From: Chryseobacterium formosense
GTDB lineage: Bacteria; Bacteroidota; Bacteroidia; Flavobacteriales; Weeksellaceae
Direction of reading: 5' to 3'
DNA: 64,000 nt
Assembly: GCF_900116415.1 (NCBI RefSeq)
Contig: NZ_FPAP01000005.1
Span: forward strand, 1 to 64,000
Below, piece after piece: positions 35,253 through 43,340 of the stretch. The stretch's first letter is position 1. Every line of letters starts with the position of its first letter. The position numbers and the translations under genes are program-made. Under the pieces are notes generated by a model that was given only the letters and a program-made list of their open reading frames with translations, made no database searches and was not told where the DNA came from.

Positions 35253-35795
35253 ATGAAATTTGAAACCATAGAAACAGAACGTTTATTCATTCAAAAACTG
35301 GATTCTAAAACGATGAACACCATTTTTAAAACAATTGATGAACACGAAATCAAAAAAATATTAGGAATTACCAACGAAGAAGAGTTTGCCCGACAGAAAA
35401 GAATTCATGAAAAAGGATACGAATCTTATAATCAGAAAATGCTGAATTTTCAAATCGTAGAAAAGCAAAGCAATACCATTATCGGCAATTGTGGTTTTCA
35501 TTCCTGGAATCCGCAACATCAGCGTGCTGAAGTAGGATATGCTTTAAATTCTGACGAGTTTAAAAATAAGGGATTTATGAAAGAAGCTCTCGGAAAAGTC
35601 ATTGAATATGGTTTTCATCAGATAGAACTTAATCGTATTGAAGCTTTGATCGACGAAAATAATACCCCATCCAAAAAGTTACTGGAGTATTTTGGTTTTA
35701 CGAAAGAAGGTATTATTCGAGAACATTATCATGTTGGCGGAACTTTCGAAGATTCGGTTCTATATTCTTTGTTAAAATCAGAATACAAAAAATAA
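35253..35795 (+). CDS. GNAT N-acetyltransferase (RimJ/RimL-like)
   Basis: This 180-residue protein shows the GNAT fold. It has an N-terminal TERLFIQKLDSKT strand, then the central NTIIGNCGFHSWNPQHQRAEVGYAL stretch and the acetyl-CoA loop DEFKNKGFMKEAL, and then the NRIEALIDENNTPSKKLLEYFGF helix-strand. RimJ/RimL-like enzymes acetylate N-termini or small amines; the target here is unknown. It stands alone, downstream of the methyltransferase by 113 bases, and its stop codon overlaps the start of a bidirectional terminator. Confidence 0.88.
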   Translation: MKFETIETERLFIQKLDSKTMNTIFKTIDEHEIKKILGITNEEEFARQKRIHEKGYESYNQKMLNFQIVEKQSNTIIGNCGFHSWNPQHQRAEVGYALNSDEFKNKGFMKEALGKVIEYGFHQIELNRIEALIDENNTPSKKLLEYFGFTKEGIIREHYHVGGTFEDSVLYSLLKSEYKK

Positions 35796-35829
35796 AGCGC
35801 TGAAAACTCAACGCTTTATTTTTTATTTT
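35794..35829. terminator. bidirectional terminator between GNAT and enoyl-CoA hydratase genes
   Basis: Arms AAAGCGCTGA (35794-35803) and TCAACGCTTT (35808-35817) pair with one C-A mismatch around AAAC. The plus strand continues into ATTTTTTATTTT, and the minus strand also has T-rich DNA next to the stem. Confidence 0.8.
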
Positions 35830-36587
35830 GCTCTCAATCTTTCTTTGATTGCTTCTATACTTTTCTTCGCAGAATCTTCTAAAATCAAGCTTGCGCTCAT
35901 ATGAATTCTTGCAGGCATCAATTCGTTGAAATGCTCCGTTCCTTCCCAAGATACTTTTTTGATTAAAGCTAAAGCATCTTCACTTCTTGTAGAAAGTGTC
36001 GTTAAAAATTTTTCAAGCTTAGAATCCATTTCTGCAACCGTATCAGAAACAGAATGGTAAATATTGTGCTGTTCTGCCCAATCTGCCGATCTGAAATCTG
36101 CATCAATCGCCATTGCCGAAAACTGAGATTTACCTATTTTTCTTTCAACGTAAGGTCCGATTACGAAAGGTCCGATCCCCAAATTAATTTCAGTTAAAGC
36201 TAAAGCAGAATCTTTGGTTGCAAAACAGTAATCTGCACCACAAGCCAAACCTACTCCACCACCGGTAGTTTTTCCCTGAACTCTTACCACAACAATTTTA
36301 CCGCAATTTCTCATTGCATTGAGAACTTTGGCAAAACCTCCGAAAAATCTTGTAGAAGCTCCCAATTCTTCGATAGCCAGAAGTTCATCAAAACTTGCAC
36401 CTGCACAGAAAGCTTTTTCACCTTCACTTTTTACAAGAATAGCTTTGACTTCATTTCTTGCGCTTTCGTCAAGAATAGTCTGTGCTAATTTCTCAAGAAT
36501 TGCTCCGGGAAGAGCATTGCTTTTTGCGGTTCCGAATGTAATTTCGGCAATATTATTTTTAATTTCTGATGTTACAAAATCACTCAT
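35823..36587 (-). CDS. enoyl-CoA hydratase/isomerase, probable PaaF-type
   Basis: This 254-residue crotonase-fold protein has the oxyanion-hole stretches FCAGASFDEL (near residue 62) and GGGVGLACGADYC (near 108). It has E at the LTEINLGIGP position that usually holds catalytic glutamate. It hydrates 2-enoyl-CoA. No other gene in the window supplies the PaaF step of the phenylacetate route, and its promoter carries the same palindrome as the paaK promoter, so a PaaF role is inferred. Methylglutaconyl-CoA hydratase is an alternative. The gene lies about 2.5 kb from paaZ. Confidence 0.85.
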   Translation of the reverse strand: MSDFVTSEIKNNIAEITFGTAKSNALPGAILEKLAQTILDESARNEVKAILVKSEGEKAFCAGASFDELLAIEELGASTRFFGGFAKVLNAMRNCGKIVVVRVQGKTTGGGVGLACGADYCFATKDSALALTEINLGIGPFVIGPYVERKIGKSQFSAMAIDADFRSADWAEQHNIYHSVSDTVAEMDSKLEKFLTTLSTRSEDALALIKKVSWEGTEHFNELMPARIHMSASLILEDSAKKSIEAIKERLRAK

Positions 36588-36610
36588 TTTTATCTGATAT
36601 TGGATTCAAA

Positions 36611-36634
36611 CAAAAATACTAACAATTGTTCGGT
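36611..36634 (-). promoter_or_regulatory. promoter and paa-type operator of the enoyl-CoA hydratase gene
   Basis: The minus strand reads TATTTTTG at 36611-36618, a perfect TAnnTTTG. Immediately upstream, 36619-36634 reads CTAACAATTGTTCGGT on the plus strand, matching 14 of 16 bases of the operator at 53645-53660. It occupies the spacer between the -7 and the T-rich -33 region, the usual place for repression. Confidence 0.65.
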
Positions 36635-36639
36635 TAAAA

Positions 36640-36835
36640 AATTTAATGCTTATAATTTCTTCATTAAAATCACAATCAGTATAAATACGTATTTTAAAAT
36701 TGGGTATTTGTACGCTACCGCAGTCTACCGGAAATCCGTTACTTTGACTCAACAAAAAATTTTTAAACTAATTCCCATGAAAACTTTTAATAACCATTAA
36801 CTGTTTTCAAAAAAAACGATTCTAAGCATAAATGA
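36640..36835. other. unexplained intergenic stretch with short direct repeats
   Basis: Two TACCG repeats (about 36712 and 36723) and a CGGAAATCCG palindrome near 36727 lie ahead of TTACTTTG, a near match to the -7 element. A plus-strand transcript from here would end at the T-run after the hairpin at 36836-36860, about 110 bases later. Its longest in-frame ATG start encodes only seven residues. It could be a small RNA gene or nothing; no known family is recognised. Confidence 0.25.
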
Positions 36836-36866
36836 AAATTCCCCTTTTACTGGGGAATTTATTTTT
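36836..36866. terminator. terminator at the 3' end of the 36881 methyltransferase gene
   Basis: A 9-bp perfect stem AAATTCCCC/GGGGAATTT (36836-36844, 36852-36860) has ATTTTTT after it on the plus strand and TTTTCATTT on the minus strand. It lies 21 bases past the minus-strand stop codon. Confidence 0.8.
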
Positions 36867-36880
36867 TCAGTAATACCATT

Positions 36881-37645
36881 CTATTTTCTACCGTACAATA
36901 ATATCCTTTTGAACGCATAAATTGCAGGGAAGTTTTCAAATTTTTCGGAAATTTTCTTTTTATATTCAGTTATAAACTTCTCTTGGTGATCTTGATCTAA
37001 AATTTCCAAATATGGAATCAAAGCCGAACCAGAGATGAACTGAAATAATTTTTCGGCATCGTCTGCTATAATTGGATAGACTTTTATGGAGATATTGAAG
37101 TCTTTTAAACCTGCATCAAACATCATTTTAGCATATTCATCCAAACTTAAAACCGGAGAAACTCTGTTCCAGTTATTAAGCTGAGTTTTGTAAGGTTCTT
37201 CAGAAGCCAGCTGAAACAAAATCTGATTAAGCAAATTTTCAGGCTGAACCGGCATTTGTACAGCAAACTGTCCGTTTTCACTTAATAAAGAAAGCAATTT
37301 TGGAAACAGCTTTTGGTGATCATCCGACCATTGGAGCGCCGCGTTGCTGAAAATCAAATCCCATTTTTCATCCGAATTGTACAGTTCTTCAATGGTTTGT
37401 TGCTTAAAGCGTAGTCTTTCATTTTCAAGATTGGAAGATTTCTCAAGCATTTCTGACGAAGAATCAATTCCTAAAAAATGAGCATCTTTAAATTTTTGTG
37501 ACAGAATATGGGTTTGTTCGCCTGTTCCGCAACCGATGTCAATTGCTTTTTTTAAGCCATCTGATGAAATATTTTCTGCTAAATCAAAAAATGGCTGATA
37601 ACGAATATTTTTAAACTGATTGTAAACTTCGGGATTCCAGGGCAT
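36881..37645 (-). CDS. SAM-dependent methyltransferase, trans-aconitate methyltransferase-like
   Basis: This 254-residue class I methyltransferase begins MPWNPEVYNQFKNIRYQPFFDL, matching the Tam (trans-aconitate 2-methyltransferase) N-terminus. Motif I is AIDIGCGTGEQT. The post-I acid is GIDSSSEM, and the SNAALQWSDD stretch is also Tam-like. Tam methylates trans-aconitate, a by-product that inhibits aconitase; the substrate here is inferred only. It lies next to the RAYT repeat unit and ends with a terminator. No operon partner is seen. Confidence 0.75.
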   Translation of the reverse strand: MPWNPEVYNQFKNIRYQPFFDLAENISSDGLKKAIDIGCGTGEQTHILSQKFKDAHFLGIDSSSEMLEKSSNLENERLRFKQQTIEELYNSDEKWDLIFSNAALQWSDDHQKLFPKLLSLLSENGQFAVQMPVQPENLLNQILFQLASEEPYKTQLNNWNRVSPVLSLDEYAKMMFDAGLKDFNISIKVYPIIADDAEKLFQFISGSALIPYLEILDQDHQEKFITEYKKKISEKFENFPAIYAFKRILLYGRK

Positions 37646-37679
37646 AACTATTTTATATTTTTTAGATTAACTTTTTCGC

Positions 37680-38307
37680 GGATTCCGGAGGAATCCTATC
37701 TGTGTAGAATTGTTAATGACCGGTGCAATTTGCGTTCCGTAGGAACGCTATCTTTTTTCAATCATAAAATTCAAATAAATATTCGTCTTTAAATTCGATT
37801 TCAAATGCGTTCAAAAATTCGATATATTCTTGTTTAAAACTTTTCTTTTTATGATGAGTTTCCTGATTCAAAATATAATGAACAACCTTTTCTTTTTGAC
37901 TTTTTCCGTAAGAAAATGCTCCATAACCTTGTTGCCATGCAAAATGATTTAAGGTCAATTTCTTTTCATTAATAAAATTTGTCGACTCTATCTTTACAAT
38001 CTTCACCAAATCTGAGATAGTAATCTGTAAATTTTTATAACTAAAAAATATGTGAATATGGTCAGGATTGGCATAAATCGCTAAAACTTTTTGTCCTTTG
38101 TTATTAAAAATTCCGCAAATATATTTTTCTATTTCATCACGAATTAAATTAGTTATTTTGCTTTCTCTGCCTTTTGTAGCAAAAACCAATTGAATGTAAA
38201 TTTGGGTGTATGTGTTTGGCATCATTGTGTTTTTTGGATAGCGTTCCTACGGAACGCGCTATTAGATTTAACTATTTTTCTACACAGATTGCGTTTCTAC
38301 GAAACTC
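37680..38307. mobile_element. REP-RAYT unit: transposase with two nested palindromes on each side
   Basis: Left: GGATTCC-GGA-GGAATCC then TATC at 37680-37700, and GCGTTCC-GTA-GGAACGC then TATC at 37732-37752. Right: GATA then GCGTTCC-TAC-GGAACGC at 38237-38257, and a variant palindrome GCGTTTC-TAC-GAAACTC at 38291-38307. The two inner copies form a perfect 21-base inverted repeat, and the outer ones share CTACACAGAT in inverted orientation. This is the layout expected of a REP-associated tyrosine transposase. It shows no target duplication or other cargo. Confidence 0.85.
37758..38225 (-). CDS. REP-associated tyrosine transposase (Y1, IS200-like)
   Basis: This 155-residue Y1 transposase of the TnpA/RAYT type has the HUH motif DHIHIF near residue 56, the YGAFSYG stretch that carries the expected catalytic tyrosine near residue 99, and QETHH in the last helix. 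RAYTs cut and join DNA at REP palindromes and are usually single-copy domesticated genes. All catalytic residues appear intact. The start is one of two adjacent ATGs (38225 or 38222). It is flanked by REP palindromes, which supports a RAYT rather than an ordinary IS200. Confidence 0.9.
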   Translation of the reverse strand: MMPNTYTQIYIQLVFATKGRESKITNLIRDEIEKYICGIFNNKGQKVLAIYANPDHIHIFFSYKNLQITISDLVKIVKIESTNFINEKKLTLNHFAWQQGYGAFSYGKSQKEKVVHYILNQETHHKKKSFKQEYIEFLNAFEIEFKDEYLFEFYD

Positions 38308-38354
38308 TGTACAACAAAATATTTTATCATAATCTTATTTATTCAGCATTGATT

Positions 38355-39041
38355 TCATTTGTTTTTAAGGGCTAAAATATACTTATCAATAAACAAATCT
38401 TTTTCTTTAGATTTATACTGCTGAATATATCTGGGATGTTCCAAAACCGTCATTTTGTCGAAAAGATGAGCTTCCTCATTCAATTTTGAAATGAAATCTG
38501 CATTTTTCTTCCCTAAAATAAACACTTCTGAAGTATCAAGATTTAAGCTGATATGTTTTTTCAAAGAATCAATCATAAAATCTTTCACATCATTGAAAAG
38601 TGTCTTATCATCGTAATAATTGGCATTAATCCAGCTTCCTTTTGATTTCCTAACAATCGCCAAAGGAAAAGGTGAATTGATATAAATATCTTTGTAGAAT
38701 TCCTCTGCTCCTCCATATTCTGCGATCATATCATACATAAAAACGGAAGAAATTTCATGAGTATAAGCTGATTCCATTTTTATTCCGCAAACACTTTCTA
38801 ATCGTTTTGTATCAGTAAAAGGAACGCCGGTAACTCCTGCTCCGTGACGACTCGGATTGATTCCAATAATAAATTTTCTTTGACTGGAATCGTTGTAATA
38901 TTTATGATAAAACTTTTGCATGACTTCCATCGTTTCAGGATTATCAAGATAAGGATTTAATACCTGAAAATCTTTGGGAAGCTTTCCGGAATAGTGTAAA
39001 TTTTTATTGAATTCAACAACTTGATCGGCGAAGGTTTTCAT
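38355..39041 (-). CDS. SMUG2-like uracil-DNA glycosylase family protein (DUF4918)
   Basis: This 228-residue protein has the pattern GINPSRHGAGVTGVPFTDTKR (residues about 58-78), like the active-site loop of the uracil-DNA glycosylase superfamily. It has EHPRYIQQY later. The best match from memory is the SMUG2/DUF4918 family, which removes uracil and related bases from DNA. The start at 39041 (MKTFADQVVEFN) is preferred; a longer frame to 39095 begins with a poor hydrophobic leader. It lies just upstream of the paaZ end, on the same strand but after a terminator. Confidence 0.75.
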   Translation of the reverse strand: MKTFADQVVEFNKNLHYSGKLPKDFQVLNPYLDNPETMEVMQKFYHKYYNDSSQRKFIIGINPSRHGAGVTGVPFTDTKRLESVCGIKMESAYTHEISSVFMYDMIAEYGGAEEFYKDIYINSPFPLAIVRKSKGSWINANYYDDKTLFNDVKDFMIDSLKKHISLNLDTSEVFILGKKNADFISKLNEEAHLFDKMTVLEHPRYIQQYKSKEKDLFIDKYILALKNK

Positions 39042-39093
39042 GGGATAAATGTAATCATTTAAACTAAAAATGGGGTAAATCTTTATTCGCAGC

Positions 39094-39128
39094 AAAAAAA
39101 TCCCTTTCAGTAAAAACCAAAAGGGATT
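39094..39128 (-). terminator. terminator of the paa operon
   Basis: A 9-bp perfect stem AATCCCTTT/AAAGGGATT (39099-39107 with 39120-39128) has seven T residues after it on the minus strand. It lies 23 bases past the paaZ stop. The stem sequence is almost the same as that of the sprA terminator. Confidence 0.9.
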
Positions 39129-39151
39129 GTAAATATATATTTTATTCTGAA

Positions 39152-41647
39152 TTAAATCAATCCAAACTGCTCAAAATGATGCGTAAAATGCTTTCTTTGG
39201 AAAAGCTCCATCATCTCTTTATTCAAATGTCCGAATCTTGGATTGTAATGTTCCGCAAAAGGATTTTCTTTGAAATAAACTGTAAATTCTTTCAGTGTTT
39301 CTATTAACTGAGTTTTAGCCGCATCCAGATTTTTATTTTTATTCTGAGGAACTTCGCCTTCTTTCCACAAAGGATATTGTGCTCCCGGACGAATCTTTTG
39401 ATCGGTATACAGCCAATCCTGAAGTTTTTCTAATTTCTCAGCAGGAATTTCATCAAAATCCTCCGGCTTCAAATTACCGAAACCGTTTCTGAGAACTTCT
39501 TCCAAATGCTCAACCATCAATTGCGGCGTAAAATCTCCAAAAACAGGTTTGGTATTTTCAGTTAAACCATTCAATTTTTTCTGAATATTCTGAACTTTAA
39601 AATCGATAAACGGAGAGTGTTTAGCCACCAGCGTTAAAATTGTCGCCACGCAAACCACCTCATCTCTTTGATTGATTACTTCCACCAGCCATTTTACCAC
39701 ACCGGAAGGAATATTTCTTCCTTTTACGCCTCTGTTGATTTTTTCTTTGGCCGTTAAATAAACGGTGATTGTATCTCCTGCATAAACAGGCTTGAAGAAC
39801 GAACAGTTTTCCAAACCATAATTGGCAATAACCGGTCCTTTTTTCCCTGAAACGAACAATCCAGCCGCTGCAGAAAGAATAAAATATCCGTGAGCAACGG
39901 TTTTATCGAAAATGGTTCCGGTCAAACTCGTTGCGTCTGTGTGTGCATAGAAATGATCCCAAGAAACATTGGAGAAATTAACAATATCTGCATCAGTTAC
40001 CGTTCTTCCTGCTGTTTCCAAAGAATCTCCGACCTCAACTTCATCAAAATATTTCTGGAAAGGATGTTTGTCTGAATATTTTTTCTCAGCGCCTTGCTGA
40101 TAAATTTTAGTAATTGCTGTCAAAGTATCCGGAGAACCTTGAATCGCCGTTTTTTGAAGGAAGAAATGAAGACCATTCAATCCACCCATTTCCTCGCCGC
40201 CTCCTGCTCTACCAGGACCTCCGTGCATCAAAGTCGGAAGTGGCGAACCGTGACCTGTACTTTCTTTCGCGTTGTCTCTGTTTAAAACGAAAATTCTTCC
40301 GTGTTGAGAAGCCATTTTCCAGGAAGTTTCTGCTACGAAATTGTTATCATGAGAGACAATTGAACCTACCAAACTTCCTTTTCCTCTTTTTGCCAACGCT
40401 GCAGCTTCTTCCGCATCTTTGTAAGGCATCAAAGTAGAAACCGGACCGAAAGCTTCGACATCATGAGATATATTTTTTGTAAACGGAGAATCATTTAAGA
40501 ATAACTTCGGAGACATAAATGCTCCGTTTTCGTAATCAGCATCTACCAATTCGTGTTTTCCGTCGTAAACAAGCTCATTTTCTGTTTTTAAGATATTTAT
40601 TTTTCTTATAACTTCATCGTACTGCTGCTTTCCAACCAAAGAACCCATTCTGGTTTCTCTACTTAAAGGACTTCCGATTTTTGTCTGATCTAAAGCTTTT
40701 GACAAAGCATTCTGAACATCACCAATTAAGTTTTCAGGAACAAGAATTCTTCTGATTGCTGTACATTTTTGTCCGGCTTTCGTCGTCATTTCGTTACGAA
40801 CTTCTTTGATGAATAAATCAAATTCAGGAGTTCCCGGTTTTGCATCCAATCCAAGAATTGAACAGTTCAAAGAATCTGCCTCCATATTGAAACGAACAGC
40901 ATTTCCTGAAACAGAAGGTAAAGATTTCAGTTTTCTACCCGTTGTTGCAGAACCCGTGAACAAAACAGAATCTCCGTCTTTAACATAATCCAGAATATTT
41001 CCCGGTTCACCACAAACCAATTGAAGCGCACCTTCAGGAAGAACGCCGCTTTCAATCATATCCTGGAAAACCGCGTTCGTCAAATAAGAACCATAAGGAG
41101 ACGGTTTCACAATACTTGGAACGCCTGCCAACAATGAAGTAGATAGTTTTTCCAACATTCCCCAAACAGGAAAATTATATGCATTGATTTGCACAGAAAC
41201 ACCTTCACTCGGTGTTAAAATGTGAGTTCCTAAGAAAGTTCCGTTCGCAGAAATTTTCTGAGTTTCCCCATCTACCCAAAACGGAGTATTCGGAAGCATT
41301 CTCTTTGCCAGTCCTGAATACGTAAAAAACGTACCAAAACCTCCTTCGATATCTACCCAAGAATCTGCGTGAGTCGCACCTGTTTTATATGATAATTCGT
41401 AATATTTTTTCTTTCTTTCTAAAAGGTAAAGTGCTACTTTTTTCAACATTTCCCCACGATCATAGAATGTCATTGAAGAAAGATTTTTGTAGCCTACTGT
41501 TCTTCCGAAATCAAGAGCCTGCTCAAAATTCAGCCCATCTGTATCCGAAACAGCAACCTGCTCTCCCGTCACGGCATTGTATAAGGGAATTCCGTTTCCG
41601 GTGCCTTCGATCCATTCGCCGTGGATATAGTTTTTTAATTTTTCCAT
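39152..41647 (-). CDS. paaZ: phenylacetic acid degradation bifunctional protein PaaZ
   Basis: PaaZ opens the oxepin-CoA ring and oxidises the resulting aldehyde to 3-oxo-5,6-dehydrosuberyl-CoA. The 831-residue product has an N-terminal aldehyde dehydrogenase domain (residues about 1-530) with FTGSATTGRKL, NMEAD (catalytic Glu) and the GQKCTAIRRI catalytic Cys stretch. A C-terminal MaoC-type hydratase domain (about 545-690) has HGYFILSAAAGLF. Another about 140 residues form a tail with no motif, longer than the E. coli protein. It is the last gene of the operon, after the esterase, with a terminator. Confidence 0.96.
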   Translation of the reverse strand: MEKLKNYIHGEWIEGTGNGIPLYNAVTGEQVAVSDTDGLNFEQALDFGRTVGYKNLSSMTFYDRGEMLKKVALYLLERKKKYYELSYKTGATHADSWVDIEGGFGTFFTYSGLAKRMLPNTPFWVDGETQKISANGTFLGTHILTPSEGVSVQINAYNFPVWGMLEKLSTSLLAGVPSIVKPSPYGSYLTNAVFQDMIESGVLPEGALQLVCGEPGNILDYVKDGDSVLFTGSATTGRKLKSLPSVSGNAVRFNMEADSLNCSILGLDAKPGTPEFDLFIKEVRNEMTTKAGQKCTAIRRILVPENLIGDVQNALSKALDQTKIGSPLSRETRMGSLVGKQQYDEVIRKINILKTENELVYDGKHELVDADYENGAFMSPKLFLNDSPFTKNISHDVEAFGPVSTLMPYKDAEEAAALAKRGKGSLVGSIVSHDNNFVAETSWKMASQHGRIFVLNRDNAKESTGHGSPLPTLMHGGPGRAGGGEEMGGLNGLHFFLQKTAIQGSPDTLTAITKIYQQGAEKKYSDKHPFQKYFDEVEVGDSLETAGRTVTDADIVNFSNVSWDHFYAHTDATSLTGTIFDKTVAHGYFILSAAAGLFVSGKKGPVIANYGLENCSFFKPVYAGDTITVYLTAKEKINRGVKGRNIPSGVVKWLVEVINQRDEVVCVATILTLVAKHSPFIDFKVQNIQKKLNGLTENTKPVFGDFTPQLMVEHLEEVLRNGFGNLKPEDFDEIPAEKLEKLQDWLYTDQKIRPGAQYPLWKEGEVPQNKNKNLDAAKTQLIETLKEFTVYFKENPFAEHYNPRFGHLNKEMMELFQRKHFTHHFEQFGLI

Positions 41648-41689
41648 ATAGTTTTTATATTTTAAAATTCAACAATGTAGTAATGTAAT

Positions 41690-41770
41690 AGTTTACCAAT
41701 GAGATTCTTCACTTCGTTCAGAATGACAAATTGCAAAAATTGTTACACTGATACATTTTTAGATTGTTAT
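41690..41770. repeat. intra-operon repeat copy A
   Basis: The stretch starts AGTTTACCAATGAGATTCTT, runs through TTCGTTCAGAATGACA, and then carries AATTGTTACACTGATACATT. The same blocks in the same order occur at 43252-43331. It lies between paaZ and the esterase. Confidence 0.7.
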
Positions 41771-41774
41771 ATTT

Positions 41775-42605
41775 TTAATTTTTCGGTTCCTGATAAGGAA
41801 ACAATTTCACCAACCCTTCATACAGGCTTCTGTGAAGAATAGTTGCGTGATTGTCAGTTTCCATCATTTTGTATTCTACCGTCCAGTTTTTCTTATTTGA
41901 TTTTTTTAGAATATCGAATAAATTTTCCGCATCTTTTACCATCACCGGATGCTCACCTTTTCCTACAGAAACATAAATAAATTTCTTAGTATCCGGTATT
42001 TTAGTTAATAATTGATTAGCCTGTTTTAAAAGACTTTCATCATCCCACCACAAACTCGGGCTGATGATAAAATAATTATTGAACATTTCAGGTTTTTTCA
42101 GCAAAATTTCTGTTGCTAAAAGTCCACCCAGCGATTGCCCGAATAAATATGTATCGGTAGTTTTAAACTGACTTTCGATATAAGGTTTTAATTCTTTTTC
42201 CAGGAAATTGATGAACTTATCAGAATGTCCTGTTGTAGGATAATCTTTTTGTAAATCTTTTAAATCGGTATGAAACGTGAAATCTCTTTTTCTGTCAATA
42301 TTCGCAATTCCTACTACAATCGTTTCCGGCATGGAATACATTTGATTAAAAAACTGAACCAATCCTGTTACGTGAATAAAATCTTCATTCATGCTTCCAT
42401 CCAAAAGATAAATAATCGGATAGGTTTTTGTTTTATCGAAATTTTGCGGAAGATAAATGTTTAACCTTCTTTCTTCATTTAAAATCTTAGATTTTATGGT
42501 TCTGATTTCTCCAATAGTTAATGGTTTTACATTTCCGTTTTGTGCTAAAAGCATACTTTGAAATGCAAGCAAAATACTACAGAAAGCGAGAATTTTTTTA
42601 ATCAT
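41775..42605 (-). CDS. secreted alpha/beta-hydrolase esterase
   Basis: This 276-residue protein has a signal peptide (MIKKILAFCSILLAFQSMLLAQ) and an alpha/beta-hydrolase fold of the putative esterase (esterase D/IroE) type: IYLPQNFDKTKTYPIIYLLDGS, then the nucleophile elbow FGQSLGG near residue 155, then an Asp/His pair in VSVGKGEHPVM and ETDNHAT. Its substrate is unknown and it is not a standard paa gene. It lies between paaY and paaZ on the same strand. It may be co-transcribed by position alone. Confidence 0.8.
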   Translation of the reverse strand: MIKKILAFCSILLAFQSMLLAQNGNVKPLTIGEIRTIKSKILNEERRLNIYLPQNFDKTKTYPIIYLLDGSMNEDFIHVTGLVQFFNQMYSMPETIVVGIANIDRKRDFTFHTDLKDLQKDYPTTGHSDKFINFLEKELKPYIESQFKTTDTYLFGQSLGGLLATEILLKKPEMFNNYFIISPSLWWDDESLLKQANQLLTKIPDTKKFIYVSVGKGEHPVMVKDAENLFDILKKSNKKNWTVEYKMMETDNHATILHRSLYEGLVKLFPYQEPKN

Positions 42606-42626
42606 ATTAAATTTTGTAGGGTTGGG

Positions 42627-43220
42627 TTATTTCACATCGTCCCAAATGCCGTAATCAACAACTTTCGTAGGAATCTGCTGAACATATTCTGTAAACGGTT
42701 CGCAGGGTAAAATCGCTTCTTTTCCTTCTCTTGCCAACTCCTGATAGAGCTTTGTTCCTTCCGTTTTCCATTTGATCATTTCATTAGAAACATCGCGGAT
42801 GATTTTTGCAGGACTTCCCACAATTAATTTTCTTGCTTCACATCTGAAATTTGCAGGAACAAAAGCCAATGCGCCGATGATACATTCATCACCGATTACG
42901 GCTTTGTCCATCACTACAGCATTCATTCCAACCAGACAATTTTTTCCGATATGTCCGGAATGAATAATCGCACCGTGACCGATGTGCGCAGATTCTTCCA
43001 AAATAGTTTCAATCCCCGGAAAAACGTGAAGTGTACAGTTTTCCTGAACATTTGCACCGTCTTTGATGATAATTTTACCCCAGTCGCCACGAATCACCGC
43101 GTTTGGACCGATATATACTTCTTCACCAATTTCTACATTTCCGATAATCACCGCTTGGGGATGAACATAGGCGGATGATTTGATGATGGGACGAATTCCG
43201 TGATATGAGTAGATATTCAT
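42627..43220 (-). CDS. paaY: PaaY, gamma-carbonic anhydrase-fold hexapeptide protein
   Basis: PaaY is a trimeric left-handed beta-helix protein. It has thioesterase activity toward ring-hydroxylated CoA side products of the pathway in characterised systems. The 197-residue product shows hexapeptide repeats (VIIGNVEIGEEVYIGPNAVIRG and so on), and the metal-binding-type histidines in NCTLHV, AHIGHGAIIHSG. A C-terminal alpha extension carries EYVQQIPTKVVDYGIWDDV. It follows the thiolase gene by 120 bases that hold a repeat. Confidence 0.93.
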   Translation of the reverse strand: MNIYSYHGIRPIIKSSAYVHPQAVIIGNVEIGEEVYIGPNAVIRGDWGKIIIKDGANVQENCTLHVFPGIETILEESAHIGHGAIIHSGHIGKNCLVGMNAVVMDKAVIGDECIIGALAFVPANFRCEARKLIVGSPAKIIRDVSNEMIKWKTEGTKLYQELAREGKEAILPCEPFTEYVQQIPTKVVDYGIWDDVK

Positions 43221-43251
43221 AATTTTTAAATTTAATAATATATCAATCTAA

Positions 43252-43331
43252 CAGTTTACCAATTGAGATTCTTCACTTTGTTCAGAATGACAGGAATTGT
43301 TACATTGATACATTTTTATATTGTTACATTA
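43252..43331. repeat. intra-operon repeat copy B
   Basis: This copy starts AGTTTACCAATTGAGATTCT, runs through TTTGTTCAGAATGACA and AATTGTTACATTGATACATT, and matches 41690-41770 closely apart from a few substitutions and one short gap. The tail also resembles 48868-48910 (ATTGTTACATTGATA and CATTGTTACATT). Confidence 0.7.
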
Positions 43332-43340
43332 TTGAAAAAG

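Noticed and set aside
36600..36800. Plus-strand open frame of 66 codons starting at TTG
   Set aside because: It starts inside the enoyl-CoA hydratase promoter and operator and ends with a poor, repeat-like sequence; no homology pattern is seen.
37758..38225. Active IS200/IS605 insertion sequence with TnpB
   Set aside because: No TnpB is present, and the flanks are nested REP palindromes rather than IS200 ends.
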